From an uncultured Bacteroidota bacterium (lineage in GTDB: Bacteria > Bacteroidota > Bacteroidia > Chitinophagales > Chitinophagaceae): a DNA stretch of 64,000 nt. Made by a program: the position numbers and the translations under genes. The notes beneath the pieces are model-generated. The model did no database searches and had not been told where the DNA came from. It saw nothing but the letters and a program-made list of their open reading frames with translations. Shown here piece after piece: positions 1-9,703 of this stretch (position 1 is its first letter; each line of letters opens with the position of its first letter). Location of the stretch: positions 1 through 64,000 of the forward strand of contig CAIOIZ010000011.1 in assembly GCA_903858475.1 (NCBI GenBank), read 5' to 3'.

Positions 1-49
1 TAAACGCTTATTGAGGTAATATCTACCTAACCAAGACAAATCAAAACGC

Positions 50-1195
50 ATGAAACAAGTAACTTTGAAACTAACTGCCTTAGTTATGTTACTGGGAGGA
101 GCCATTTCTGTAGCCAATGCCCAGACAACCAAAATCAACGTAGTAACATCCGCTGTTCCGTTTTTACGTATTTCTCCAGACGCTCGTAGTGGTGGTATGG
201 GTGATGTAGGTATCGCAACTTCTGCTGATGCAAACTCTAATTTCTGGAACTTAGCTAAGACTCCATTTGCTACTAGCAAATCAGGTGTAGCTGCCACTTA
301 TACTCCATGGTTGAAAGACCTGGGATTGAATGATGTTTATTTAGCTTCTTTGGCTGGATTCTACAAAATAGATGAAACTTCAGCTGTATCTGCATCAGTT
401 AGATATTTCAGCCTTGGTAATATTCAATTTACTGATAACTTAGGTAACGACCTTAGCACTTTCCGTCCTCGTGAATTTGCAGTTGACTTGGGTTACTCAA
501 GAAAATTGTCTTCTAAATTAGCATTGGGTGTGGCTTTACGCTATATCAATTCTAACCTTGCCAGCGGTACAATCAATGGCAATACTTACAAAACTGGTTC
601 TTCTGTAGCAGGTGATATTCACTTGTTCCATAATGGAGCTAAAGAAAATGGTGAAGGATTTAACTACGGTGTTACTTTGAGTAACCTGGGTGCTAAAATT
701 TCTTACACTAGCGATGCAACTCAAAAAGACTTCATCCCTGCTAACTTAGGCTTGGGTGGTGCTTATACTAAAGTTTTCGACGAAAGCAACAAATTAACTT
801 TCGGTGTTGACTTACACAAATTATTGGTTCCTACTCCTCCATCAGTTGGTGACAGCGCAGGTTTGGCTGACTACCGCAAAACTGGTGTAGTATCTAGCTG
901 GTTCAAATCATTCGGTGATGCTCCAGGTAAATTCTCAGAAGAAATTCAAGAAGTTAGCTTGTCTGCTGGTGCTGAATACTGGTACAACAACCAATTTGCT
1001 TTAAGAGCTGGTTATTTCTACGAGCATCCTAACAAAGGAAATAGAAAATATTTCACTGTTGGTGCTGGTTTGAAATACAACATGTTCGGTCTTAATTTCT
1101 CTTACTTGTTGCCACAAGGTTCTGGTGTAAACCGTAACCCATTGTCCAACACATTGCGTTTCAGCTTGGTGTTTGATTTTGATGGTGCTAAATAA
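50..1195 (+). CDS. porV: Type IX secretion system outer membrane beta-barrel protein PorV
   Basis: Signal peptide, then AVPFLRISPDARSGGMGDVGIATSADANSNFWN, typical of the PorV/LptO family; beta-barrel-like C-terminus ending in FDFDGAK. Confidence 0.9.
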   Translation: MKQVTLKLTALVMLLGGAISVANAQTTKINVVTSAVPFLRISPDARSGGMGDVGIATSADANSNFWNLAKTPFATSKSGVAATYTPWLKDLGLNDVYLASLAGFYKIDETSAVSASVRYFSLGNIQFTDNLGNDLSTFRPREFAVDLGYSRKLSSKLALGVALRYINSNLASGTINGNTYKTGSSVAGDIHLFHNGAKENGEGFNYGVTLSNLGAKISYTSDATQKDFIPANLGLGGAYTKVFDESNKLTFGVDLHKLLVPTPPSVGDSAGLADYRKTGVVSSWFKSFGDAPGKFSEEIQEVSLSAGAEYWYNNQFALRAGYFYEHPNKGNRKYFTVGAGLKYNMFGLNFSYLLPQGSGVNRNPLSNTLRFSLVFDFDGAK

Positions 1196-1213
1196 TTCTT
1201 AGTTACTAAGTAT

Positions 1214-1243
1214 AAAAAATCCCGCTAATAGCGGGATTTTTTT
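1214..1243 (+). terminator. Intrinsic terminator after porV
   Basis: AATCCCGC-TAATA-GCGGGATT followed by a T tract. Confidence 0.85.
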
Positions 1244-1292
1244 ATTGCCCTATGCTTGGATATTTTAAGGATATTTGCAAAAACTTTTCAGC

Positions 1293-1772
1293 ATGGCATA
1301 CAGAATTGGCTCGGGGATTGATTTTCACCGCTTAACCGAAGGTCGGGATCTATGGCTTGGTGGAGTACAAATACCACATTACAAAGGCGCCCTTGGCCAT
1401 AGCGATGCGGATGTATTATTACATGCTATTTGTGATGCACTACTTGGGGCATTGTGCCTGGGTGATATTGGTGTTCACTTTCCAGATACTGATTCCAGTT
1501 TTAAAAATATTGATAGTAAAATTCTGCTGCAAAAATGCAAAGATTTGATTAGTGCAAAAGGTTATGAAGTAGTGAATGTAGACAGCACTGTTTGCCTCGA
1601 ACTACCCAAAATTAAGCCCTTTGTGCCTGCCATGCAGGCAGCCATTGCCCATATACTAACAGTAAGCATAGACGATATTTCTATCAAAGCCACCACCACC
1701 GAAAAAATGGGCTTTGCTGGAAGAGAAGAAGGGCTGGTAGCCTATGCTACGGTATTACTACAAAAAAAATAA
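1293..1772 (+). CDS. ispF: 2-C-methyl-D-erythritol 2,4-cyclodiphosphate synthase
   Basis: YRIGSGIDFHRL, GHSDADVLLHAICDALLGA, TTTEKMGFAGREEG motifs; start moved to the internal Met at 1293. Confidence 0.93.
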   Translation: MAYRIGSGIDFHRLTEGRDLWLGGVQIPHYKGALGHSDADVLLHAICDALLGALCLGDIGVHFPDTDSSFKNIDSKILLQKCKDLISAKGYEVVNVDSTVCLELPKIKPFVPAMQAAIAHILTVSIDDISIKATTTEKMGFAGREEGLVAYATVLLQKK

Positions 1773-1872
1773 CACCACCGCATTCATTTTACAACAAATG
1801 CGGGGAATGCATAATTTGTTAAAATAAGGTAGAATGCGCCTATTTATTAAAGAGGAGATTATCTTTGAAAAA

Positions 1873-2316
1873 ATGCAAACAGTTCACATTCATATCGTCA
1901 ACCAGTCTAATAATCCATTGCCAGAATATGCAACCGCAGGTTCCGCTGGTATGGATATCAGGGCTCACTTAGAAGCCCCCTTAACATTGAAGCCATTAGA
2001 ACGTTTTCTGGTGCCAACAGGACTTTTTATACAACTACCAGAAGGCTTTGAAGCTCAAATGCGGCCCAGAAGTGGGATGGCCATCAAGCAGGGCATCACT
2101 TGCTTGAATTCGCCCGGCACCATCGACAGTGATTATAGAGGTGAACTAAAAGTAATACTGATTAATCTGAGCGCAACAGATCAAATTATTCAAGCTGGTG
2201 ATCGCATTGCACAGATGGTCATAGCAAAAACAGAGAAAGCCCATTTGATATTGGTACAACAATTGAATGAAACAGAAAGAGGTGCCGGTGGATTTGGACA
2301 TACCGGTACGCATTAA
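1873..2316 (+). CDS. dut: dUTP diphosphatase
   Basis: [41 protein letters not shown] dUTPase motifs; start chosen at MQTVHIHIV. Confidence 0.93.
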   Translation: MQTVHIHIVNQSNNPLPEYATAGSAGMDIRAHLEAPLTLKPLERFLVPTGLFIQLPEGFEAQMRPRSGMAIKQGITCLNSPGTIDSDYRGELKVILINLSATDQIIQAGDRIAQMVIAKTEKAHLILVQQLNETERGAGGFGHTGTH

Positions 2317-2330
2317 TAAACTCAAGCAGC

Positions 2331-3170
2331 ATGAAACTACACTTATCAGTCAGCAAAATGTTTTTTATTAGCAGTATACTTATTACCTGGCTACTGGCAG
2401 ATAGTTGTAAGACTACCAAAAATCTTAACAAAGCCATTGCACCAAAGGATACAGTAGCCATTGTAATCCCCAATCAAACTATTGAAGATTCTATCAGAAA
2501 TATTGAAACAACCATGGAAGCCTTTTATAAACACCATGTTAATTTCAAAACCTTTAGTGCCAAAATAAAAATTGATTATGAAGATAGCAAAGGCAAACAA
2601 CCTGATGTAATTGCTAAAGTAGATATCATCAAAGACAGTGCAATTAAAGTTTCAATAACTGCCACCATCATTAACTTAGAAGTGTTTCGTATCCTTATTA
2701 CCAAAGACAGTGTGATATTGATGAATAAGAATAAAAAGGAAGTACAATATCGCTCTATCGATTTCTTACAAGAAACTACAGAAATTCCATTTGATTTTTA
2801 TACTATGCAAGATTTTTTAGTGGGCAACCCTGTTTTTATTGACAGCAATATCGTTTCCCTTAAAAAAACAGAAAACAATACATTGGTGGCAATGGTAGGT
2901 TTCTACTTCAAACATCTCCTTACTATTACCAACGACAACCAATTAATGATGCACAGCAAATTGGATGATGTGGACCTCAGTAGAAGTCGTACTGCAGATA
3001 TTACTTATAGTGACTACGAAACCAAGGATGGCTTATTATTTTCTACTTTTAGAGAAATATCCGTTTCAGAAAAAAACAAACTGGACATTCAATTGAAATA
3101 CAAACAATGGGAGATTAACAAAGAATTATCAATATCTTTTAATGTTCCGAAAAATTATAAACGGAATTAA
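2331..3170 (+). CDS. DUF4292-type lipoprotein
   Basis: Lipoprotein signal (LLADSCKTT); LolA/DUF4292-like body; usual position between dut and an M23 peptidase in Bacteroidota. Confidence 0.65.
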   Translation: MKLHLSVSKMFFISSILITWLLADSCKTTKNLNKAIAPKDTVAIVIPNQTIEDSIRNIETTMEAFYKHHVNFKTFSAKIKIDYEDSKGKQPDVIAKVDIIKDSAIKVSITATIINLEVFRILITKDSVILMNKNKKEVQYRSIDFLQETTEIPFDFYTMQDFLVGNPVFIDSNIVSLKKTENNTLVAMVGFYFKHLLTITNDNQLMMHSKLDDVDLSRSRTADITYSDYETKDGLLFSTFREISVSEKNKLDIQLKYKQWEINKELSISFNVPKNYKRN

Positions 3171-3258
3171 TCGTTATTCCTTGTAATTATACACAATGGT
3201 GGGTTATTCACCTGCTGTCGTTTTACATTTCCATTGTATTTTTGACGAATCCGGTAAA

Positions 3259-4575
3259 ATGATGCTTATGCTCAAACAAATTTTAATTATAGTTTTTTTT
3301 GCACTTCTTTCTAGCTCTCTGCTAGCGCAACAACCTACCAGAGAGGAGTTGGAAAAGCAACGCAATGAATTAAAAAAAGAATTGGAGCAAATTGAAAGGC
3401 TGAAGCAGGAAAATGCCAATAAAACAAAGGGCACTTATGCTGAATGGAAATTAGCAAACGACAAGGTGGTTTTGCAGGATCGTGTTATTGATAACATCAA
3501 TAAGGATATTTATTTATTAGATAATAATATGTATACCATCCAGCGAGACATTAATAAATACGATCGCTTACTAGATACACTGAAACAGGAATACGCCAAA
3601 AGCATGGTATATGCTTATCGCAATAGAAGCAACTATGATTTTATAAATTTTATTTTTTCTGCAAAGAGTTTCAATGACGCAATCAAAAGAATTTCCTATT
3701 TAAAAAGCTATCGGAATTATCGCCAAATGCAGGGAGAAAATATTTTACGAACACAGGAACTTAGACGCAAGAGAATGGAGGAATTGAGTGGTGTAAAAGA
3801 AAAGAAAACGGTAGTGCTCGAAGACAAGAGCAAAGAAATGAATGCATTGGAAAAACAAAAATTAGAAAAAGATAGAATACTTGCAGAACTAAAGAAAAAA
3901 GGAAAACAATTAGACAACCAGTTTGCTGCCAAAAATAAACAGGTTAAAAAATTAAATAGCATGATTACTGCTGCTATTGACAGGGCCACCAAAGCAGCCA
4001 TTGCAAAAGCAAAAGAAGACGAAATCAAAAGATTGGCAGGAATGCCTAAGCCCGTTACCAATCCGGTTACGAATGTAGGTACCAGTCCAAAACCCCTTAA
4101 ATCGCCTACCATAAAAAAACCAACCGTAACCAATGTAAGTGTATTGTTGAACGCCGACAATGCTGCACTTAATACCCGATTTGAAAATAGAGGTTTACCG
4201 TGGCCAGTTGACAAGGGTTATATTTTAATGCATTTTGGATTACAAGAATTACCGAGTGGTACAAAATACCCTAGTCCTGGTTTAACCATTGGTACAGAAA
4301 TTGGCAGTACAGTAAAATCGGTATTTGAAGGAGAGGTATCGGCTGTAGCCACCATGGATAATATGCAAGTAGTGGTTTTACAACATGGTCGTTACTTTAC
4401 AACTTATAGTAACCTTAGTTCAGTATCCGTAAGAAAAGGGGAACATGTATCTACCGGTCAGGTACTTGGAAGGGTAATGGCGAATGATGAAGGCGTTGGA
4501 TCTATTGATTTCATTATGAGTAATGAAAAAAATAATTTTGATCCAGAACAATGGCTGAGAAGAAAAGGGAATTAG
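3259..4575 (+). CDS. Murein hydrolase activator EnvC family / M23-like peptidase-domain protein
   Basis: Signal peptide, long coiled coil (REELEKQRNELKKELEQIERLKQE), C-terminal LytM/M23-like domain. Confidence 0.85.
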   Translation: MMLMLKQILIIVFFALLSSSLLAQQPTREELEKQRNELKKELEQIERLKQENANKTKGTYAEWKLANDKVVLQDRVIDNINKDIYLLDNNMYTIQRDINKYDRLLDTLKQEYAKSMVYAYRNRSNYDFINFIFSAKSFNDAIKRISYLKSYRNYRQMQGENILRTQELRRKRMEELSGVKEKKTVVLEDKSKEMNALEKQKLEKDRILAELKKKGKQLDNQFAAKNKQVKKLNSMITAAIDRATKAAIAKAKEDEIKRLAGMPKPVTNPVTNVGTSPKPLKSPTIKKPTVTNVSVLLNADNAALNTRFENRGLPWPVDKGYILMHFGLQELPSGTKYPSPGLTIGTEIGSTVKSVFEGEVSAVATMDNMQVVVLQHGRYFTTYSNLSSVSVRKGEHVSTGQVLGRVMANDEGVGSIDFIMSNEKNNFDPEQWLRRKGN

Positions 4576-5690
4576 ATCATTCGCTTGTATAATGCTTCAT
4601 ACTCGGGAACGATATTCACAATGTCAAATTTTCTTGCCTGCTCCAGTGCATTGGCTTTAAATTGTTTGAGCACTTCATCTTCCTTTAAAATTTTCACAGC
4701 ATTCTTACACATATCCATGATATCACCTACTGCACTCATATATCCACAATAACCATCAATTATAATTTCAGGCAAACCTCCAGCATTGGTGCTAATAACC
4801 GGAACTTCTGCTGCCATAGCTTCTAAAGCAGCCAAACCAAAACTTTCATACTCACTGGTTAACAAAAACAAATCTGCAATGGGTAATATATCCTCCATCT
4901 GTTCCTGCTTTCCTAAGAACTTGATATTTTCAGCCGCTACACAATCACGACAAATACTTTCAGCAAATGGTCTTTCTGGACCATCCCCTAACAATAATAA
5001 TTTAGAAGGTATTTGCTGATTTATTAATAAAAAAGCATTGATTACATCATCCACCCTCTTTACTTTTCTGAAGTTGGAAGCATGTACAATAATTCTTTCT
5101 CCATTAGGTGCAATTAATTTTTTAAAGGCATCCACAGGTTTGCGATTGAAGCGCGACACGTCAACGAAATTATGTATAACCTGGATGTCCTTTTCGATCT
5201 CGAAATTTTTATAGGTCTCTGCCTTTAAATTTTCCGAAACTGCAGTCAGTGCATCGCTCTCATTCATGGAAAATGTAACTACTGGACGATAGGTTTTGTC
5301 CTTTCCAACCAAGGTGATATCGGTACCATGCAAGGTGGTGATAACGGGAATATGTTTGCCTTGCTTGGCCAATATTTGTTTGGCCATATAGGCGGCCGAT
5401 GCATGTGGAATAGCATAATGTACATGCAATAATTCAACATTGTTATTGTTGATTACATCCACCATCGCACTGGCAAGTGCTGTTTCGTAAGGTGGATAGT
5501 CAAAAAGTGGATAGGTCGGTACCCTTACTTCATGATAAAACAAATTGGCGTGGAAACCAGTCAGCCGAACTGGTTGCTGGTAGGTTATAAAATGTATATT
5601 ATGACCCTTATCGGCCAATGCCTTACCTAGCTCGGTAGCCAACACTCCGCTACCACCAAATGTAGGATAACAAACAATCGCAATATTCAT
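4572..5690 (-). CDS. bshA: N-acetyl-alpha-D-glucosaminyl L-malate synthase BshA (GT4 glycosyltransferase)
   Basis: MNIAIVCYPTFGGSGVLATELGKALADKGHNIHFITY; ESFGLAALEAMA GT4 motif; start set at 5690 because the upstream ORF extension is repeat DNA. Confidence 0.9.
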   Translation of the reverse strand: MNIAIVCYPTFGGSGVLATELGKALADKGHNIHFITYQQPVRLTGFHANLFYHEVRVPTYPLFDYPPYETALASAMVDVINNNNVELLHVHYAIPHASAAYMAKQILAKQGKHIPVITTLHGTDITLVGKDKTYRPVVTFSMNESDALTAVSENLKAETYKNFEIEKDIQVIHNFVDVSRFNRKPVDAFKKLIAPNGERIIVHASNFRKVKRVDDVINAFLLINQQIPSKLLLLGDGPERPFAESICRDCVAAENIKFLGKQEQMEDILPIADLFLLTSEYESFGLAALEAMAAEVPVISTNAGGLPEIIIDGYCGYMSAVGDIMDMCKNAVKILKEDEVLKQFKANALEQARKFDIVNIVPEYEALYKRMI

Positions 5691-5722
5691 AGTATAAAAT
5701 TGTGATGCAAGGTAATTCTTTT

Positions 5723-5777
5723 GTTGGAAGTTGGAAGTGGGAGGTTGCAAGTTGGAGGTTGGAGGTTGGAGGTTGGC
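5723..5777 (+). repeat. GGAGGTT-type imperfect heptamer tandem repeat
   Basis: ttggaagttggaagtgggaggttgcaagttggaggttggaggttggaggttggc. Confidence 0.85.
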
Positions 5778-5826
5778 CTTCTAAGGGGTTGTTGTGTTAA
5801 AAACTGAGTTTGGTTGATGTAAAGAG

Positions 5827-5855
5827 TTTTTAGTTTTTAGTTTTTAGTTTTTAGT
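5827..5855 (+). repeat. TTTTTAG tandem repeat (4 copies)
   Basis: tttttagtttttagtttttagtttttag. Confidence 0.85.
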
Positions 5856-5904
5856 TATTCAAATTGAAACTGATTTATTTTAGGAAGCCCTAAACCTTTC
5901 CACC

Positions 5905-6122
5905 CCTCAACCCGCCTGACTACGTCATTCCGGCAGGCCCCTCAACCTCAATCTCAATCTCTCTCTCTCAACCTCTCAACCTTTCTCAACCCTTCCTCAC
6001 CCCCTTAATCTCAACCTTAATCTTATTCTCAACCTTATTCTCAACCTTAATCTCAACCTTAATCTCAACCTTAATCTCAATCTCTCCCAACCCTTCCTCA
6101 ACCTCTCCCTCACCTCTTCCTC
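5905..6122 (+). repeat. CTCAACCTTAAT-type degenerate low-complexity repeat
   Basis: Repeated ctcaaccttaatctcaacc and ctcaatctctctctc over ~215 bp. Confidence 0.85.
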
Positions 6123-6155
6123 AAAAATCCTTATGTTTGTTATTCAATACAGATT

Positions 6156-7529
6156 ATGAAAAAAATAATACTCCCCCTTATTGCAACAATGCTGATCATT
6201 ACCAGCACAGAAGCACAGATGCTAGATTCTTTTAATATTAAAAGACTATCGGATGAAATACTAAAAAATGGTATGGCCTACGATAATCTGAGGGTCTTAT
6301 GTAAAGAAATCGGACCCCGATTAAGTGGAAGCGCACAAGCACAGAAAGCAGTGGAAGCTACAGCTATCATGCTGAAAAAAGCAGGAGCAGATACTGTATT
6401 TCTACAACCCTGCATGGTGCCGCATTGGGTTAGAGGCGAAAAAGAAAAGGGAAGGGTGTTATTGGAAAAGAACCAGGCCTTTGACTTGAAACTATGTGCC
6501 CTAGGCAATAGCGAAGGAACCGGGGTAAAGGGACTTACTGCAGAAGTTATGGAGATCAATAGCTTTGATGAATTGGAAAAATATGGTGCCGACAGTATCA
6601 AGGGAAGAATAGTGTTTTACAATATTCCGATGAACCCAACAAATGTGCAAACCTTTCGTAGCTATGGGGAAACAGGCTCTATAAGAACCAGAGGACCTGC
6701 CCGTGCTGCTAAATATGGAGCTGCCGCTGTATTGGTAAGATCTTTGGCTAGTAACGCTGACGACTACCCGCATACAGGCACTACCCTTTACAATGATTCC
6801 TTTCCAAAAATTCCGGCTTTTGCCATCAGCACCAATGATGCCGATCGTTTAAGCATTGAATTAACTACCCACGAAAAAGTAAAAGTCTTTTTAAGAAATA
6901 CCAGCACTATGTTGGAAGATGCCCCGTCTTTTAATGTTGTGGGGGAAATAAAAGGAAGCCAGTTTCCTAACGAATACATTACTGTAGGCGGACATTTAGA
7001 TAGTTGGGATTTGGCTGAAGGAGCCCAGGATGATGGAACAGGCTGTATGCAGAGTATTGAAATCTTACGTGCTTTCAAAGCACTAAATATTAAACCCAGT
7101 AGAAGTATACGCGCGGTAATGTATATGAATGAAGAGAATGGTGGCCGTGGCGGTAAGGCTTATTTGGATTGGGCCAAAGCCAATAATGAAACCCATCTTT
7201 TCGCCCTTGAAAGCGATGCCGGGGGATTTACGCCACGGGCTTTTGGATTTACTGCCACCGCAGAGCAATTGAAAAAAATAGTGCAATGGAAAAATCTATT
7301 TTTACCCTATGGTGTTTATGAATTAAATATGGGCGGTGGTGGATCCGATATTAGCCCCTTAAAAGAATTAGGCACTGTTCTGGCTGGCTTAAGTCCTGAC
7401 AGCCAACGCTATTTTGATCTACACCATGCTGCTACGGATACTTTTGAGGCTGTTAGCAAAAGAGAGTTACTACTGGGCGCAGTGAATATGGCGGCATTAA
7501 TCTATTTGGTGGATAAATATGGTTTATAA
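6156..7529 (+). CDS. M28 family metallopeptidase (carboxypeptidase Q-like)
   Basis: Signal peptide; EYITVGGHLDSWDLAEGAQDDGTGC, MNEENGGRGGKAY, HHAATDTFE metal-ligand motifs. Confidence 0.88.
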   Translation: MKKIILPLIATMLIITSTEAQMLDSFNIKRLSDEILKNGMAYDNLRVLCKEIGPRLSGSAQAQKAVEATAIMLKKAGADTVFLQPCMVPHWVRGEKEKGRVLLEKNQAFDLKLCALGNSEGTGVKGLTAEVMEINSFDELEKYGADSIKGRIVFYNIPMNPTNVQTFRSYGETGSIRTRGPARAAKYGAAAVLVRSLASNADDYPHTGTTLYNDSFPKIPAFAISTNDADRLSIELTTHEKVKVFLRNTSTMLEDAPSFNVVGEIKGSQFPNEYITVGGHLDSWDLAEGAQDDGTGCMQSIEILRAFKALNIKPSRSIRAVMYMNEENGGRGGKAYLDWAKANNETHLFALESDAGGFTPRAFGFTATAEQLKKIVQWKNLFLPYGVYELNMGGGGSDISPLKELGTVLAGLSPDSQRYFDLHHAATDTFEAVSKRELLLGAVNMAALIYLVDKYGL

Positions 7530-7550
7530 GTAAATTGCAAAAAAAATAGC

Positions 7551-7979
7551 ATGGAAGACAATAGCCAAACAATAGTACCATTACCTAAAAAGAGTAATGG
7601 CTTCAGAAAATTTTTAGGCAGGCTTGTATTGCTCGTTTTGATTTTTGGCAGTGTTGCATTTTGGTGGAAGTTTTATTATGTATTTGGAGAAGGTGTAAAA
7701 TCTGGCCAATTAAACTATGTGGTAAAAAAAGGCAATGTCTTTAAAACATATGAAGGGAAGTTAATTCAATCAGGTATTCGCGCTGGTGCCCCGGGTACCA
7801 TTCAATCGTATGAATTTGAATTTTCGGTGTCCAATGATAGCATTGCCAATGTGTTGATGAATAACAGTGGCAAATATTTTGATTTACATTACAAGGAATA
7901 TAAAGGATCGATTCCTTGGAGGGGCTACAGTGTTTTCATTGTAGATAAAATCATAAAGATGGAAGAGGTAGCACATTGA
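7551..7979 (+). CDS. Hypothetical single-pass membrane protein
   Basis: Intact ORF with an N-terminal TM segment (LVLLVLIFGSVAFWW). Confidence 0.6.
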   Translation: MEDNSQTIVPLPKKSNGFRKFLGRLVLLVLIFGSVAFWWKFYYVFGEGVKSGQLNYVVKKGNVFKTYEGKLIQSGIRAGAPGTIQSYEFEFSVSNDSIANVLMNNSGKYFDLHYKEYKGSIPWRGYSVFIVDKIIKMEEVAH

Positions 7980-7984
7980 TATTG

Positions 7985-8686
7985 CTATACCGCTTGTAAG
8001 ATAAAAATAACCGGCTTTTTATGAAAGTCGGTTTTTGCTTTCCCCCAGGCTGTGATGCTGTTGGTTTTTATCCATTCGTTGGCACCTGTTAATTCAGCAG
8101 CAATGCACAATTTTGTATTGCCCTTACAGGTTTTTAAAATCGTTTCAATCAATTGGTTATTCCGATAGGGCGTTTCAATAAATATTTTACTTGAATTATT
8201 TTTTTGAGAAGAAGCTTCCAATTCCTTAATTTTTTTAATTCTTTCTGTATTGTCAATGGGTAGGTAACCAACAAATTCAAATTGTTGCCCATTCATACCA
8301 CTTGCCATTAAAGCCAATAAGATGGATGAAGGCCCTACTAGTGGTTTGATGGTAACTTTTAATTCCTGTGCCAATGCAATTAAAATTTGTCCAGGGTCAG
8401 CAATACCCGGACAACCTGCTTCACTGATGATAGCAATATTTTTACCTTCTTTAATTTTTTGTTGAAATGCATTGCGTTGTTCTTCCTCCGCTTTGTGTAT
8501 GGTGAACCACTCGTATTCATCTATAACAATCTCCTTACAAATACTTTTTATAAACCGGCGGGCGGTACGTTCATTTTCTGCAAAAATTACTTTGCTGTCC
8601 TTGATGGCATCGATGATATAGGCAGGGATGGTATGAGTAGCCATTTCATCCAATACAGTAGGTACTAAATATACGATAGGATTCAT
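7985..8686 (-). CDS. SAM-dependent methyltransferase of the tetrapyrrole methylase/RsmI family
   Basis: YLVPTVLDEM, ERTARRFIKS, IISEAGCPGIADPG, PLVGPSSILLALMASG motifs. Confidence 0.85.
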   Translation of the reverse strand: MNPIVYLVPTVLDEMATHTIPAYIIDAIKDSKVIFAENERTARRFIKSICKEIVIDEYEWFTIHKAEEEQRNAFQQKIKEGKNIAIISEAGCPGIADPGQILIALAQELKVTIKPLVGPSSILLALMASGMNGQQFEFVGYLPIDNTERIKKIKELEASSQKNNSSKIFIETPYRNNQLIETILKTCKGNTKLCIAAELTGANEWIKTNSITAWGKAKTDFHKKPVIFILQAV

Positions 8687-8687
8687 A

Positions 8688-9446
8688 TCAACGATTAATG
8701 GTATTGATGCTAATGGTAGCTGCAATAACTGCATAGCCAGGTGCTAATACCCATCCAACAAAAGGAATTAAGTGCACCATATAAAAAACCGCTCCGTTGC
8801 CAATGGCCAGTCCTTTGTGGCGTCCAATAAAATGAATACTGGCTGAAGCAGAAAGCTTATTTCTTTCACAACTATAATCAAGCATACTGAATCCCAGATA
8901 ATAACATTCTACAAAAAATGCAAGCACGACGGTAGCCAAGCCTATTACCGGAATAAATGAAATAAACAAAATGCAAATGGAATAGACGGTTTGCCACAGT
9001 GCATTGCGCAATGCCAATCGAATGCCTCTAGCGATATCGCTAAGCAATTGCATTATACTAAATGGGTAATCTTTGTTGTCGATAATGGCCTGGGTCTTTT
9101 CACTCAGGTAAGCAAATACGGGCGATCCGATTATTAGAAACAGGTATTTAAACAAAGAATAATAAAAATAAAAAAGTATTATTTGCACAGCCACCTGAAT
9201 TAAAACGACTAAAAATCCAATAAAAGCATTGTTACTGATACCTTCTAACCAGGTTTTAAAACCAGTATGGGTTAGGGAGTAATTGATAAACTGCCCGCTA
9301 CTTCTCCAAAAAAGCATCACCCCAAACCAAAACAAAACTGCGTAAATAATTCCAGGAATTAAAATCCACTTCCACAGCTTATGTTTCACTATAAAGCGGT
9401 GTGCCTGTAACCAGGATTGAATAGATATGATGATTTCCTTTAGCAT
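8688..9446 (-). CDS. EI24/CysZ-like membrane protein
   Basis: Several TM segments; YYLGFSMLDYSCERNKLS, RHKGLAIGNGAVFYMVHLIPFVGWVLAP typical of EI24 proteins. Confidence 0.7.
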   Translation of the reverse strand: MLKEIIISIQSWLQAHRFIVKHKLWKWILIPGIIYAVLFWFGVMLFWRSSGQFINYSLTHTGFKTWLEGISNNAFIGFLVVLIQVAVQIILFYFYYSLFKYLFLIIGSPVFAYLSEKTQAIIDNKDYPFSIMQLLSDIARGIRLALRNALWQTVYSICILFISFIPVIGLATVVLAFFVECYYLGFSMLDYSCERNKLSASASIHFIGRHKGLAIGNGAVFYMVHLIPFVGWVLAPGYAVIAATISINTINR

Positions 9447-9543
9447 GTTTGAATACGCAACAATTATGGAGCACCTGATTTTAGCTTTAAAGATAAAACT
9501 ATAATATGAAGAAATTAAAAACGAATTTTAATGCTGGAAGGGC

Positions 9544-9576
9544 CTTGTTCAAGGTGTAAATGCCATATTGAACAAG
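9544..9576. repeat. 9-bp perfect inverted repeat with 15-nt spacer
   Basis: CTTGTTCAA-ggtgtaaatgccata-TTGAACAAG. Confidence 0.7.
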
Positions 9577-9703
9577 TGTATAATTTCACATCTGGTGGCT
9601 AAAGAACCAGTACTGAATTATCCGTTCGCATCGGTATACAATTTAATTGCATAATACAATCAATAACGACGCATACTCTACAGTACTCTCTAGAATAGAA
9701 CAG

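Noticed and set aside
3717-4214. 165-aa antisense ORF within the EnvC-like gene
   Set aside because: Mirror of the Lys/Ala-rich coiled-coil sequence; no RBS or motif, and the sense gene is clearly real.
5691-5750. N-terminal extension of the bshA ORF (MQPPTSNFQQKNYLASQFYT)
   Set aside because: Encoded partly by the GGAGGTT repeat DNA; BshA proteins start at MNIAIVCYPTFGG, so the start is set at 5690.
5905-6122. CRISPR-like array in the repeated CTCAACC region
   Set aside because: Repeats are short and contiguous with no unique spacers; no cas genes nearby.
6278-7286. Several antisense ORFs of 67-107 aa in the M28 peptidase gene
   Set aside because: Overlap a well-supported enzyme and lack domain features; the same reasoning applies to the other short antisense ORFs in the track.
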